Below are positions 12,933 to 25,700 of a stretch of 64,000 nt of DNA, piece after piece. The notes under the pieces were generated by a model. That model was not told the DNA's origin and ran no database searches. It saw only the letters and a program-made list of their open reading frames with translations. Position 1 is the first letter of the stretch; every line of letters begins with the position of its first letter. Both the position numbers and the translations under genes were made by a program. The DNA is from Chinchilla lanigera. Lineage: Eukaryota; Chordata; Mammalia; Rodentia; Chinchillidae. The stretch is taken from positions 6,929,204-6,993,203 of the forward strand of contig NW_004955466.1 of assembly GCF_000276665.1 (NCBI RefSeq), in the 5' to 3' direction.

Positions 12933-14371
12933 AAGGAAGTAAGATGTGCTATGTATATGCACCGATTTCACACAGGAAGTGTTACACTGTGTCCCACAAA
13001 CAGGTCCTGATACAGAGAGTGATCTGGAAAAGTACATAGAAGAATGTACACTTGTCTTTGGATCAAGCAAGATGAGAATAATCCTAATACAACATATATT
13101 AATCAAATTATGGATAAAATATTGTGTCTTGCTTTGGGATGTATTATAGTTTAAAGAAATATTACCAAATGGTAGCACACTTACTAGAAGATAAACATGA
13201 TGGTCTGAAGTTCTGGAATCTTGTCAAATGATAGATAGTTAAAGGAAGTTGGAATATATAGTTTGGCTAAATGAACTGGGGAAAGGTATAGTAGGTCACT
13301 CGAAGTATTTGATCTGCTCCAGGAATGGAACAATCTATCTGTTTCAGAAGGAAATTCATTCACTCCAGTAAGGATTCAGGCAACTAGACAGAACAGAGTA
13401 TGAAGTGACCTTGTAGGTCCTGACACTAAGACGTCACAATTGCAACTGGATGATTTTGAATACTATTGTATCATATCTCACTTGGAATCCAGACACACAC
13501 ATTTAAAGGATTATATAACAAGAATTATGCAATAAAATTCTATGGTGATTCAATATTTTGCAGCAACATTTGTTAGTACAGTTAAATATTGTAGTTTTAT
13601 AAATAAATCTAACTGGTTTTTCCAAGGTGAAAAAAATAAATGCTAATTTAAAAGGAAAAATATGATGTCCCAGAATTTCTGATAGGGCTAACCCAGGCCA
13701 GTGTTGGACAGTTGGAGAATTCTGCTTGGGACCTTTAAGTTACCCACTGATTGAGCAAGAGACAGTATGCTAGGTATGTCATGCAAACTCTTCTTCATCT
13801 TAGTGGGTGAAAGTATAATGCCCCAAGTATCTGAAAACTGGAACTTTTCAACTGATACCTAAACCTGGTAAGAGAATTTAGTTATTGTGAAGTATGTTTT
13901 TTAGCTGTTACCTACTGAAATAATACAAGGTAAACATTCAGAGTTACTGAAATTTCTCTTTGTTAGCTGACCTACATTCCTTATCTGAGATGGTAGAGGT
14001 TATCTGAAGCTGCAATTTTAGTTTTTCTTCTGTGTATTATAAGTTAAATAAAACAACACTTGAAGGCTTGTTGGAAATATTATAAGCAGTGGAGAACTTT
14101 AATATTTTTATAATGGTAAATTTGTAATGATAAATGACTTTTGGCACAGTTTGAGAATTCTCCATCCCAAGGTTTGCGTTATTGTTATATAATTACTTGA
14201 GCTCTTTGCATGTCAGGCATTACACAGTATTTTTCTATAGCAGTGATATTCACGCATTGCATAACTAAGGTACGTTTTAAATGACTCCAGTTCTCACAAT
14301 GAATAATTTCTAATGTGTTGATATCATGTTGAAATTAGTGCAGTTGTATGGGCTAGTTTGTATTTTATTTA

Positions 14372-14474
14372 CTTATTTATTTATTTTGGGTTTTTTGTCT
14401 GGTACCCGGAATCAAACTTACAAACTTGTGCTTGCCAGGCAGGTGCTATGCCACTGAACTAAATCCCCAGCCCC
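14372..14474 (-). mobile_element. ID-type SINE, antisense
   Basis: Ends ctaaatccccagcccc, the reverse complement of the SINE head. The T-rich start is its tail. The flanks share tgtattttattt / tgtatttaatt, a probable target duplication. It carries several mismatches to the younger copies, so it is older. Confidence 0.88.
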
Positions 14475-15969
14475 TGTATTTAATTTTTTGACCACTTAGT
14501 CATTAGCCTGTGAGAAAAGTCGAAGGACAAATCATTTGACAGCTGTAGAATAGAAGTAAGGAGTTTCCCACATAGTCCTGTGAAGACTCTCAGTAACTTG
14601 GCTTAATCTACACCATGAAGACTGAGTTCCATTCTGTGTGTTCACAGGTGCAGTGGAGATAACACTCGGTGCCTCACCTAGGTGAATGGAGTGTGAAAAG
14701 TGGATGCACAGTGTTTGTACAAGTAGGCAGGAATTAGGCCTAGCAAATTATTGTGGTCATAACACACATCTTCCTTTATCACATGCCTGGCACCACTTTC
14801 TTAGTCTTTGCTTGGTATTCAGTGAGTCCTGTTGTCTTTAAAACTGGATGGAACTAGAACATCAGTTGAACTATATTTCTATATACATTGAACACAAATA
14901 TATAAATATGTTTTAGACTTTGAGGAAAAATTAAATCCTGAATAAAATCTACATGTAGATGGGGTCAGGCTAGGAGTAGGGCTTTGTATTCAACCTATTG
15001 TGTTCTGAGCTGCCCTGATTGATCTGGTTTTCAAACACCCGCTGAAGTAATCTGCAGTAATGGCTAGCCAAACATACTTTTGAGTGAGGTCGTAGTACCT
15101 ACTTCTTTTGTAATTTTTCAGGTAAAAGTAGAATTATGTAGATGGTTTCATTTTATAAACTAATTTTTAAGAAATGCTTTCATCTCTGGCATTTCTGTTG
15201 CGTTTATTTTACTATCTTGTTAGTTTTTAAAATTTCTTCCAGGGTTTTGTGGCCTTCTCTTTATCCACTCCCTTATCTCTTTCTTGTTTTGTATAAAATG
15301 AACAAAACATGCCTTTTTTGGCACAGGCTGATGCTTTTGATTTTATATGCATTTATACTCCACGAAGTACTGAAAAATCCACTTTCTCCTTCTTTACTAG
15401 TATAGTGCCAAATACCCATGGGCATCCCTGCCTGGCACAGCGGAATGTAGCGAGAAGGTGGAGAAAAATGTAGCGAATAGATTCAAAGAAAAAGAAAACT
15501 TATTGTGTCTGAAAGAGACCCCACTAGTTGTGCACTGCCAGTTTCTTGAGGTGCCACTATTGGGTGTAGTTCTGGCCACATGGGCACGCAACTTGATATT
15601 TTCCCCCCAACTTTGCTTTTTATGAATCTTGGCCTTTCGTGAGACCTTTAAATACCCTATTATTTTCTCACACTAGCATCCTTCCACATGTATTTATATC
15701 TTCAGCTTTCTTGAAGAAGTCTTCCCTTCCCAATTTCCACTGGGCCATCCCTGAGAGATAGAAGATATCCATTAAGGAAGGATCTGTGCTATGGTAAGAT
15801 TTTTCCATAGCCAGCATTTAGTATTTGCACCCATATAAAAGGGAAGAAGGAAAATGACAGAAAGGAAAAGAAGCTAAGATCTAGTGAATCCATTAACAAC
15901 TAATAAATCATTATTTAGCTGTACATGGTCTGTGTGCTGTATGTGCCAAAGAATAATTTCAGCTGAATA

Positions 15970-16162
15970 CAGTGTTACCTTGGTTCACAGACTTGATTCT
16001 TTCCATAATTCTGGTTGCAAACCGGATTGGATGAGAGCCAAGTCAGATTTCCTCATGATGTCAACATTGAACATAATCACTGAATTTGATTTGATTCTTG
16101 TCCAATTTGGTTTGTAACCAGAATTGTGGAAAGAACTAAGTTTATGAACTGAAGTACCACTG
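15970..16162. mobile_element. Palindromic Tc1/mariner-type MITE with TA target duplication
   Basis: The left arm starts cagtgttaccttggttcac and the right arm ends gaactgaagtaccactg. Inverting the right arm aligns it with the left over about 90 bp, so nearly the whole 193-bp element is one diverged hairpin (shared core ttctttcca.aattctggtt). It is flanked by TA at 15968-15969 and TA at 16163-16164, the duplication made by Tc1/mariner/pogo transposases. No coding capacity. The overlapping 148-codon minus-strand ORF (15985-16431) is a by-product. Confidence 0.8.
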
Positions 16163-16725
16163 TATTCGTGTTGGTTAAAAAATTTTACTATAAAACCAAA
16201 GACAACACATAAATTGGCACAGGGACATATTCGTATCCAAATCTGATTAAAGCAGTCAGCACATATTTGTTTAAAACATGCTGAAAACCACAGAGATCTG
16301 CTGCCTGTGAGGGCATATTCCATGGACTTAATGCAGATGTACTGTGACAGCATGGATGGCCCAGCGTTCTCTGGGGGAGTGTCAGGAATACACTTGTGAC
16401 CGGAGGACAGCTTTGTACACTCATTTATCACTTATCTCAAGGATGAATAAATATTAGAGAAGAGTACCGTAATCTGTTTTGAAAAATTGATGTGTGATTG
16501 CCTTAAATGTGCTTTCTCAGACAACATCCTGTGATTGTATAACCATTTTGTTTCTAAAAATGCTTATTTAATCGAAGTACATGACTGTAATATAAAAGTA
16601 GAAATAAGAACTAGCAAAAGAAGAAAATGTGCTAAACCATCCACAGTCCCACCCCTCACAGAGATACGCCATGCCACATTTATTGTTTGATTATTTTCAC
16701 CATCTATATTACAAATATGAGTCTA

Positions 16726-17051
16726 CAGGTTGAATATTCCTTATCTGAAATGCGTAGGAGCAAAAGTGTTTTAGATTTTTGTGTTTTAGGTTTTGAATAT
16801 TCATACATATATCATGAAATATCTTGGGGTGGGATCCAAGTCCAAATATGAAGCTCATTAATAGTTCTATATCTTATACATAGCCTAAAGGTAATTTTAT
16901 ACAATATTTTTAATGCTCTTGTGTTTTAACTGTAGCTTATCTCTGAGGCGGAGTATAAAATTTTGTAGCTATGTGGTCATGCTGATGCTCAAAGTTTTTG
17001 GATTTTGGAATGCTTTTACTTTGGAGTTTGGGATAAGAGATGCTCAATCTG
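16726..17051 (+). mobile_element. Tigger-type DNA transposon fossil
   Basis: Begins caggttgaatattccttatc and ends ggataagagatgctcaatctg; the ends are inverted copies of each other. Internal landmarks (tatcatgaaatatcttgggg, atagcctaaaggtaatttta, gctcaaagtttttggatttt) agree with a Tigger/pogo family known from many mammals. Flanked by TA on both sides (16724-16725, 17052-17053). It is 326 bp, non-autonomous. Confidence 0.82.
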
Positions 17052-17329
17052 TATTATATAAATGTTTAAGTTCTATTTTAAAGATATATTCTAATGTGTT
17101 ATATCTCTCTTATTATTGTATAATTAAGATGTCTGATAATTGCCTTAAGATAAATACTGAGAATGTGACTTTTCAGGCCAAAATGTATGCACATTTTACA
17201 GTTTATATTTTTTCTAAACAATCAAATAATATCTAACCAATGTAAGTCTGCATTGTCCTTTTTCACAGTAACATTGTTGATCTTTATGAATTTAATAGGC
17301 CGGTAACCTTGGCACATTTAATTTTTACT

Positions 17330-17460
17330 CTTTCTAACACATACGTCCATATGGTAACTGCTCCCATTTACTGGTGCAGAAAGTAGGCTGTAAGAGATTA
17401 AGTAACTTCCTTTGGGTGACAAATAATGCAATTAGCATCCTGACTAGGTCTGCTTTGCAG
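17330..17460 (-). repeat. MIR remnant
   Basis: Reverse-complement MIR order: ctcccatttactggtgcaga, then gagattaagtaacttcc and tgacaaataatgc. Diverged; edges approximate. Confidence 0.6.
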
Positions 17461-18370
17461 GATAAATGTTTGTAACCACTCTTCTCCTTACTGAGTATCC
17501 ATAGCTTAGAAACAAGTGTTCTTCATCCTGCCTAAATTGTTCCTATTTGTCACTTGTTTATTCTTCTGAACAAACTTTTCCCGCCTAGGCCACCCATCAT
17601 CCTTCTGTCCTTCCTGAATAAACTCCATTAGTGCTTGGCTGGAATTGCAGTGCTGTAATCTCAGAGTTGAACCAAGCAGCTGAGGCCACCTGAAATGTGT
17701 TCGGGTGCTTGGGTGAGGTATGGCGTGCTGGTGAGATGCAGTCAGAGATCATGGGCATAGTTCTTCTCATGTAGGGTTAAGGTTCCACTCAGAAACCAAC
17801 ATAAAGAGCCAAAGATCCCACACTTTGGGAAGAAACCAGAGCGAGTACAGGTAGGATACGGTGAAGAAGATATGAATGACACCAACAGAATGGAGTCTTG
17901 GAACCTAGTCAACTACCCTGTCAGTCTAGTTGCCATATTAAAGCTAGATGACTGGTCAAACGTAGTCTCAGAATATGTATTTTTTTCTATGATTTTTTCC
18001 AAGATTTCTTACATTAAAATTAAAATATATGGGAAGAAGAGAAGAGTTAACAATAAATAATAGTAGCTTCCTGATAGCACCCAAGAAAAGTCAGAAGACA
18101 GAGTTTAAATTAGTAGCTTAGTAGTATAGCCCTCATATCAAACTCTGTCTGTATAAGTGAGAAATCAGTGGGAAGCAGCCCTTTTTAGGGGAAGCCAGTC
18201 TCATTAGGGAGAGGAACAACCTGCCCCAGCCACCACCTTATACCCAGCTGTTTCAGTAAAGACCCTCCCTGTCTAATGACAATGAAAAATGTCAGTGCTT
18301 CCAGAGAGTTTGCCCATGGAATCTGGTAGTTAGTATATTGCTTTGCAGTGCTTTTTAAAGTAATAAATCA

Positions 18371-18470
18371 GGGGCTGGGGATTTAGCTCAGCGGCAAAAG
18401 CGCCTGCCTAGCAAGCGCAAGGTCGTGAGTTCGGTTCCTGGTACCGGAGAAAAACCAAAAAAAAAAAAAA
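18371..18470 (+). mobile_element. Young ID-type SINE
   Basis: A clean copy: ggggctggggatttagctca, aaagcgcctgcctagcaagc, gtgagttcggttcctggtac, then an A tail. Perfect 14-bp target duplication aaagtaataaatca at 18357-18370 and 18471-18484. Confidence 0.96.
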
Positions 18471-19269
18471 AAAGTAATAAATCAATGGTCACGTAATTTT
18501 AGCATATTTTAATAACATATCATTCAATAAATCACAGAGTACAGTGTACTTAAAACTAGTTCATTGATTCGACTATTCTCAGCACAGTTGAACCCCTCTT
18601 TCTATACGACAAGGAGACAAGCTAAATCAACACCTCAAGTTCCCAATCCTTTTTATTGTTACTGATGAACCATCATTATCACTTAAAGTTATGTTTGAAG
18701 GGTTTTGATTTAACAATACCATATTAACTTAGTAATAAAATACTGTATAATTAAAGGAAAAATGAAAAATTCTCTTTAAAATCAGGTGAAATTCTCTTAT
18801 GCTAGGAACTAAGCCTTACAGGAAGTTGAGACAATAATTCACAAATGCTTAGGTAGATATTGATGCACAGGTTGATATTTACTTTAAAGATCCACTTGCC
18901 TGGTCTGGTATTTAAAAGCTAATGTCCGCTAAGCTTCTGATTACGCTCAATGTCTGGAATTACCGTGATGATTATGACGTAGTCCCTACCAGCCAGCACG
19001 GAGCCAGTGAGGCATTCAGACTCTTTCCATGATCGCACCAGGATACCACTGGCCTCCCAGCCTGCAGCGCGTGGAAGAACACAGTCGAAAAGTCAGAGGG
19101 TGTTGTGTACTCCTCGGTTCATGTCACAATCACAGATACACTACCTATATGGTTTTATAAGGAGAGAAATGAAAAAAATTAGTTACCCAAGATAATGCAG
19201 ATAATCAACACCTGCGTCAAAGTTTGCTTTTGATTGCTCGAGTTCAGACTCTGCAGTTCATACATCTGC

Positions 19270-19400
19270 TTCTACGTCACCTTTCTGCACCTAATGTGTT
19301 CTACACACTGTGCCAGGCGCTGGAGGAAAGGGAGGAAATCCATTCCTTTCCCCTTATGAAACCTATAATCCAAAGGAGAAGAGAGAGAAAACTAATTGCA
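19270..19400. repeat. Ancient L2/MIR-like remnant
   Basis: The order cactgtgccaggcgctggag, then ccattcctttccccttatga and cctataatcc is typical of an old mammalian interspersed repeat. The family and strand are not certain. Confidence 0.4.
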
Positions 19401-21074
19401 AAAATAATTAATATTTTCTAATTTCTGAAGAAAATGTTAAGTGATTATGCAGTGTTAGCAGCTGAGGGGATAAAGGACATTTTTTTCTTTTTTAACTCCC
19501 CCTCTTGGCATGGAGAATGGACTCACATGCACTGAGTGAATGTGTGTACTATTCCTAAATATCCTGGGGCTGCGGGATGTATGGAAATCGCTGAATTCTT
19601 AAGATCTTGTTATAATTACATGATCTTTGATTACATTTTACAGATAACCTGAAGCCAAGTAACAGTTATAATTGTGATTATTCTTATTTCTCTTTTTATT
19701 AATTCATGAAAGGTATGTAATTTTACTGAACGGAATTGGTATAATTACAACCAGGAGTGATGAAGCTTGGGATTTTAGAGAACTCATGCTGCCTAATTTA
19801 GAATGAGTATTTGATTAACATGAGGGTTTTCAAATATTGAAAAATATTCTTATACTTTTAATAGTACTGTGCTTAGGAAAAGCTGGTTCATCGGTATAAT
19901 TAGTATGTCACAGTTTAAAAATACACAAATTATATATTTTTAAATTCCCTTGGAAACTTAAATTCTCTTAAAAACTTATTTTAATGAGCAGATTTCAGAG
20001 ATTCATGTGATCTTAGTCAGCCAACAATCTGTATCTCTATAAAGAAACAGAAGATACACATATTAATAATGTCTCTACTATTAAGCCTACTTATATAAAA
20101 TACATATTCACAGCAAAACAGCCTAGGACTGTAATCTATACTTGGTAAACTTCTGGAGCTAATACTCATGATTTAAAATTTATCTTTAATTTGCTTTAGG
20201 AAGTTCTTATAATGAAGTCTCCTTACAAACCTACGGAGGACGGATTCCCTTTATTTGGCCTTTTGAGAGCTATTGTAAAAGATTCAAATGCAGCAAAAAT
20301 AAAATCAACACACAAACAACACTAGTTTAATTTTGCTTTCTTGACACTTTATTTTCAAAGTACATTGTAGGAGATAAGAAGAGCAAATAGAAAACCCAAA
20401 GCTTAAGTTTTAAAACTTCATTTTCTAACTGATAAATCATGTGACCTAAGATTATCACCTAATAAACCAACTTTCTTGATCGGCAATTGTGCAAAAAAGG
20501 CATAAATAAATTTTCCAACTGATTAAGGTTTACCCTTCTATTTACAAATTTTTATGAAAAATCTTAAGATGTATGTTTTCCTTAAAACCTATGTAACAAT
20601 ACTATATATAACATTTGAGATGGTATTTTCATTACTGTGGAATTCATTTAATCCTATGACAAAGTCAGCTTGGGCAGTGGAATTTAAGGATAATCTCTTA
20701 AAATAATATACCAAATATAACCTTTTCTTAATCTGTGTTCATACTGGTGTTCAATTTTATGTAAGTTATGAGCTTCACATCAAACTGAAATTAATATACA
20801 ATGAGATAATAAAGCATGCATATAAAAGTACACATATAGCTAAAAACCAAACCTAAGAGAGGTGTCAAGCCATCCAGAGTGTCATTGTTGCTAAATTTAG
20901 TCATATTGATCTTTGATTCTCTTGACAGCTAAATTAAGAAGAGAAATTCTTTGTCCATTAAAGGGAGCAAACATGTTTGTCCAAAGTTTTATATGATTTT
21001 TATGCCATTGACTGTAAAATGAACTTTGTCATGTGGAACTCTGTGTGCAAGTGGTAGAGCATGTTGGCTAAGGT

Positions 21075-21399
21075 CAGGGGTCAGCAAAGCGTTCATACAA
21101 AGAACCAGGTAGCAAATGTGTAGGCGTCACCATATGTATTTTGTCTCAGCTACTCAACTTTGCCAAGAAAGCATGAAAAGAGCCCTGAAAAGTATGTAAA
21201 CAAGTGAGCATTGCTGTATGCTAATGAAATCTTATTCATAGACACTTTTTCTGTTCCATATATTTTCACAAGCCATAAAGTATTTATCTTTTGATTTGTT
21301 CAGCCACTTAAACTGTAAAAACCATTCTTAGTTCACTGCCCATATGTATGCAAGTGACAGGCGAGCTTTGCTCCTGAAGTCACAGTTTGCTAACCTCTG
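21075..21399 (+). mobile_element. MER-type TIR transposon fossil (hAT-like)
   Basis: Starts caggggtcagcaaagc and ends gtttgctaacctctg, diverged inverted repeats. The inside follows a known mammalian non-autonomous element (ctactcaactttgccaagaa, aatcttattcatagacact, tgtaaaaaccattcttag). The flanking 8-mers gctaaggt and ttcaagat agree only in part, as expected of an ancient 8-bp duplication. The same family appears at 62154-62690. Confidence 0.7.
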
Positions 21400-21529
21400 T
21401 TCAAGATTTTTGGATCGCTAGCCAGATTGTCAGATTTCTATTCTGTGTAAGATTTCAGTTTCTGCTGTCTTAAAAGGTTATTTACTTTCTCTGTTTTAGT
21501 TTTCTTCAAAGATCTTAGCACAACCTGAA

Positions 21530-21685
21530 GTTTTAGTTATAAAGCTCACTTACTGTGTTCTTTAGAATAAATGTTCCTTGTGGACAGGGAATTTTACCTC
21601 TTCTGTTCACTGATCAATAGTTAGCATTTGGGATAATGCTTGGTGAATAGTAGGTGCTCAATAAATTTATTTGTTATGTCTATGG
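21530..21685 (+). repeat. L2 3'-end remnant
   Basis: Contains ccttgtggacagggaatttt and, at its end, tggtgaatagtaggtgctca followed by ataaatttatttgtt, the characteristic 3' end of LINE2. Confidence 0.7.
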
Positions 21686-22309
21686 ATATAATTTTGGAGT
21701 TCAGAGGACATATAAATTTAAAAGCACTTGACACATAAAAGGCTCTGAATGCCTAGCTGTGATAACCCAAAGTGACATTATACTTAGGAAAGAGGGCAGA
21801 TCCACTCCTACATTGAGATGACAGGTAGATAGGAAAGGGCCACAGAAAACACTCAGAAATGACGGACGATATTAGGTGAAACACATATTTGTTTGACTTT
21901 CTGGAGACCAAAACAGGAAATGAAAAACTGTCTTGAAGTCTTCTAAAATCTAAATAAAATATAATATTAAAAATTACACTTGGGCTTTGCTACATGAATT
22001 TCCTGGTGGACTTGGGAAAAGTAGATTTATTAAGGTGGTGGAGACAGATCGACACGGAAGTAAGGAGTAGTTAAGGCAGTATGATTTTGTCATTGGTAGG
22101 TATGATCAAATTGACAGACCATAGCGACACAAACTGACTCAGTCTAAAAAAGTCCTAAGCATGAAAATTTTATGATACAGATGGGCTAATGGCTCTACAG
22201 GAAAGGAAAGATCATTTGCTAAGTGTGACTGGGATTTGTGGTGACCCATATGGGAAAAAATGTCAGATTAGTATCGCCTTCACACCTTATCAATGCATCT
22301 TGGAAAGAC

Positions 22310-23005
22310 TTACGCATTGAAAACAATGACATTCTTAACAGAAATAAAAGAAAATGCTAAAATTCATATGAAACAACAAAGGATCCCAAACAGCCAGAAA
22401 AATCTTGAGAAAAAGATTTGACAAAAAAATCTTGAGGAAACTGAAAGTATCACACTTTGTGTTTTTGAAAATATATTATAAGGCTATAATAGAGTACTGA
22501 CATAAAGACAGACACATAGACCAATACGACAAAATAGAATGCCCTAACTAAGTAAGCATTTGTGGCACAGTTGTCTTGACAAAAGCATCAAGACTGCACA
22601 ATGTGGAAAGATAGAGAGTCTGCAGTACCATGTTTAGAAAATGGGATATCCGTGTTCAAACAAATGAAATTGGACTCGTCTTATACCATACACAAAAATC
22701 CACTCAAAATGGATTAAATGTTTACGTGCAGTACCTGAAACTATAAAATTTCTAGAAGAAAGCAGAGAACAATCTTCTTAACGTTGATTTTTTTTTTTTT
22801 GTTTTTTGTTTTTTGTTTTTTGTTTTTTGTTTTTCTCCGGTACCGGGAACCGAACTCACGACCTTGCACTTGCCAGGCAGGCGCTTTGCCGCTGAGCTAA
22901 ATCCCCAGCCCCTTAACGTTGATTTTTACCATGATTTCCTGGGTGTGACACCCCAAGCACAGGCAACAGAATTCAAAATTGAAGTGGCAAGGCACCACAA
23001 AACTA
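22310..23005 (+). mobile_element. L1 ORF2 fragment, first part (outer element of a nest)
   Basis: Sense LINE-1 ORF2 sequence: caatgacattcttaacagaa, aattcatatgaaacaacaaa, ggctataatagagtactgac, gacacatagaccaatacgac, actcaaaatggattaaatg, cctgaaactataaaatttct, then (after the SINE) acaccccaagcacaggcaac. A younger SINE sits inside at 22793-22912. The text stops near 23000 and resumes at about 24195. Confidence 0.85.
22793..22912 (-). mobile_element. ID-type SINE inserted in L1, antisense
   Basis: Ends gagctaaatccccagcccc, with the tail on the left as a regular run of gttttttg units. The target duplication ttaacgttgattttt is at 22778-22792 and 22913-22927. It interrupts the L1 reading, so it is younger than that L1. 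Confidence 0.96.
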
Positions 23006-24194
23006 GTGTTTTTAATTTTTTTATTTTAAAGAGAAAAAGTAGAAATAAAAATAAAAACAGTTTCAAAACAGGCTAATAAGAGAGCACAATAATCAATACA
23101 TTGTGTATTGTTATCTTCAGAGTAGTTACACAGAGTACAAGATATAGGCGTGAAATATCGTCCAAACTATAATAGCACAAATCTTTCTGTTCAATGAACT
23201 CAGAGAAACTAGCTGTATAACTATTTATATATAATATATATGCTTATAAATATGCTAATATATATTTTTTTCTCTGCTCTTCCTTTCCTTCCCCTCTGTG
23301 CCATCACAGTTTCTCTTTTCTTTTGAACAGTTTCTTCCCAATTCACAATATATATTGTGCGTTTTGGATCTTATTTACTCTTTCAGCTTCTTACACTAGG
23401 GAGAGAATATGATGTTTACACATGTGGGTCTGATTTATTTCACTTTTGAATATGGTCTCTAGTTGCATCCATTTACCTACAAAAGTCTCAAGTTTATCCT
23501 TCTTTGTGGCTGAGTATTACTCCATTATATTAGAAAAAAGCTTTTTAATCCGTTTCTTGGTTGATGGGCATTTGGGTTGTTTCTGAGATTTGTGGTGCTG
23601 CTATAAATATGGATGTATATGTGTAACTGTGGTATGATGTTTATACCTTTTCTGGGAAGATACCCAGGAGGAGGAATAGCTGGGTCAAATGGAACCTTTA
23701 ATCCTAGTTTCTTTTTGAGGAATCTCCATCCTGATTTCCACAGTGGTCACACCGGTCACACTCCCACCAACAGTGCAGAAGGGTTCCTTTTTCCCCAATG
23801 CCCACTAGCATTTATTGTTGGTGGATTTTTGATGACAGCCATTCTTTCTGCAGTGAGATGGAATCTCAGTGTTGTTTTGATGTGCCTCTTTTGGATGACC
23901 AATGGTGTTGAACATTTTTCATGTATGTACTTGTAATTCATATTTTTTTATCTGAGAAGTGCATAGTCATCTCTGATGCCCATTTTTGGATTGGTCTTTG
24001 AATTTCAGGAGTCTGATTTTTTTCAATTCTTGATATGTTCTAGAAATGAGTCCTTTGTCTGAGGGACAACTGATTATAATGTTTTCCCACTCTGTGGTTT
24101 GTCTTTTCACTGTTGTTGAATTCTTTTGTTGTGCAAAAGCTTTTTATTAAGATGAGAACCCATCTGTTTATTCTTTGTAGTATTTCCCATTATT
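23006..24194 (-). mobile_element. Antisense L1 3' fragment nested in another L1
   Basis: Reverse-complement LINE-1 landmarks: ggctgagtattactccatta, ttggttgatgggcatttggg, gggtcaaatggaacctttaa, cactcccaccaacagtgcag, cttttcactgttgttgaatt and gtgcaaaagctttttattaa. The T-rich left end (around 23010) would be the 3' tail. Truncated at its 5' side. Confidence 0.85.
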
Positions 24195-25130
24195 TCAAAG
24201 GAAGAGTTGTAGAGTGAAAAAGAACCCATGAAATGAGAGAAAATATTTGCAAACTACAACTAGTTGATAAAGGTTTAATATGCCACATAAGGAACACTTT
24301 CAACTCAGTAGCAAAAGTTGCAAATAACTAAATGTAAAAATAAACAAAGGACTGGCACAGGCATTGCTTTAAAAGAGATATACGAAGCTTTAGCAGGAGT
24401 ACAAGTCTGAAAAAGTGCTCAATAACTATGGGAATTCAAATCAAAGTTATAATTAAATATTACCTCTCATTTGTTAGGGTGCTTCCCCCCAGTAAAAGAT
24501 AGCATGGATTCACACAGGTGTAAGGAAATTGGACACTGTATGGGACTGTAAAAGGATACAGTTGACATGGACAACTGTATGGAGCTCCTCAAAATAACTG
24601 AAAATGGAACACTCTGTGATCCAGCAGTCTTACTTCTGGGTATTTATCCACAAAAATAAATTAAGTCACAGTTTTAAAGAGATCTCAAAGACTCAAAGAA
24701 TCACAGAGACTTCATGGCTACTGAAATGTTCACAATAGGCATTATGGGAGAGCAACCCCGTTACCCCTCAATGGTTAAGAGAAATTTTGTAAACAAAATG
24801 GAATGTTATTCAGCTATAAAAAGGAGATCCTGCTATGTGTGATCAATATGGATGGAAGTTGAATATATTATACAAATTAAAATCAGTCAGTCGTAGAAGG
24901 ACAAATAATGCATGACATCACCTACTTGAGGCTTATAAAACAGTCCAAATACAGAGATAGGTAATGTAATAGTGGTTGAAGGGACTAAAGGTGGGGAGAA
25001 ATGGGCATTTGCTATTCAATGCACATAAAGTCATAGTTTCAGAAGATGATCAAATTCTAGAGATTTGATATACAATGTTGTGCCTATAGAGATTAATACT
25101 ATATTTTATGCCTAAAACTTTCTTAAGGGG
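24195..25130 (+). mobile_element. L1 ORF2 fragment, second part (outer element of the nest)
   Basis: Sense L1 resumes: gagtgaaaaagaacccatga, gagaaaatatttgcaaac, aattcaaatcaaagttataa, gtcttacttctgggtattta, gttattcagctataaaaagg and a 3' region to about 25130. Content follows on from the first part, so the two are one insertion split by the antisense L1. Confidence 0.85.
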
Positions 25131-25191
25131 GTAGGTCTCACATTAAACACTTTTGCAATAATTTAAAAATAAGAATGGATAGAAAATGCCT

Positions 25192-25302
25192 ATATATATA
25201 TANNNNNNNNNNNNNNNNNNNNNNNNNNNNNNNNNNNNNNNNNNNNNNNNNNNNNNNNNNNNNNNNNNNNNNNNNNNNNNNNNNNNNNNNNNNNNNNNNN
25301 NN

Positions 25303-25340
<38 letters not shown>
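25192..25340. repeat. (TA)n-(AG)n microsatellite containing a 100-base assembly gap
   Basis: TA repeat up to 25202, exactly 100 N at 25203-25302, then TA and about 15 AG units to 25340. The gap size is a convention, so the true length is unknown. Confidence 0.95.
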
Positions 25341-25345
<5 letters not shown>

Positions 25346-25379
25346 TAAACATGATGCTATTTGGTTAAGCAATAAAAAG

Positions 25380-25700
25380 TGGTAAATTTAATTGTTAACA
25401 TTAATAATTTATGTTCATCAAATATTTGATGAAACTTTGAAAAAGTAATCTACAACCTTAGAGGAAATATTGAAATATATATAATCACTTAAGTATTAAC
25501 AGACAAAATACATTAAAAAGTCCTCAGTATCAGTGAGAAAAATATAGATAAGTAATAGAAAAATAGATTATAGATACAAGTAGGCATTTCTTAAAAGGAA
25601 AAATATAAATGGACAATAAGCATATGACTGTGCTAACTGTACTAGTGAAAATAGGAATAAAATTAAAACAATTGCTAATCTCTAGATTTTATAGAATAAC
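25380..25700 (+). mobile_element. Old L1-like fragment
   Basis: The A-rich order aaaatataaatggacaataa, gcatatgactgtgct, aaaattaaaacaattgctaa recalls the end of LINE-1 ORF2. Weak. Confidence 0.4.

Noticed and set aside
15985..16431. 148-codon minus-strand ORF
   Set aside because: Its C-terminal third is the palindromic MITE, and the rest has no recognisable domain.
17636..17720. Second B1/7SL-like SINE
   Set aside because: Only a loose resemblance (gctgtaatctcag, gctgaggccacc); no clear head, tail or target duplication.
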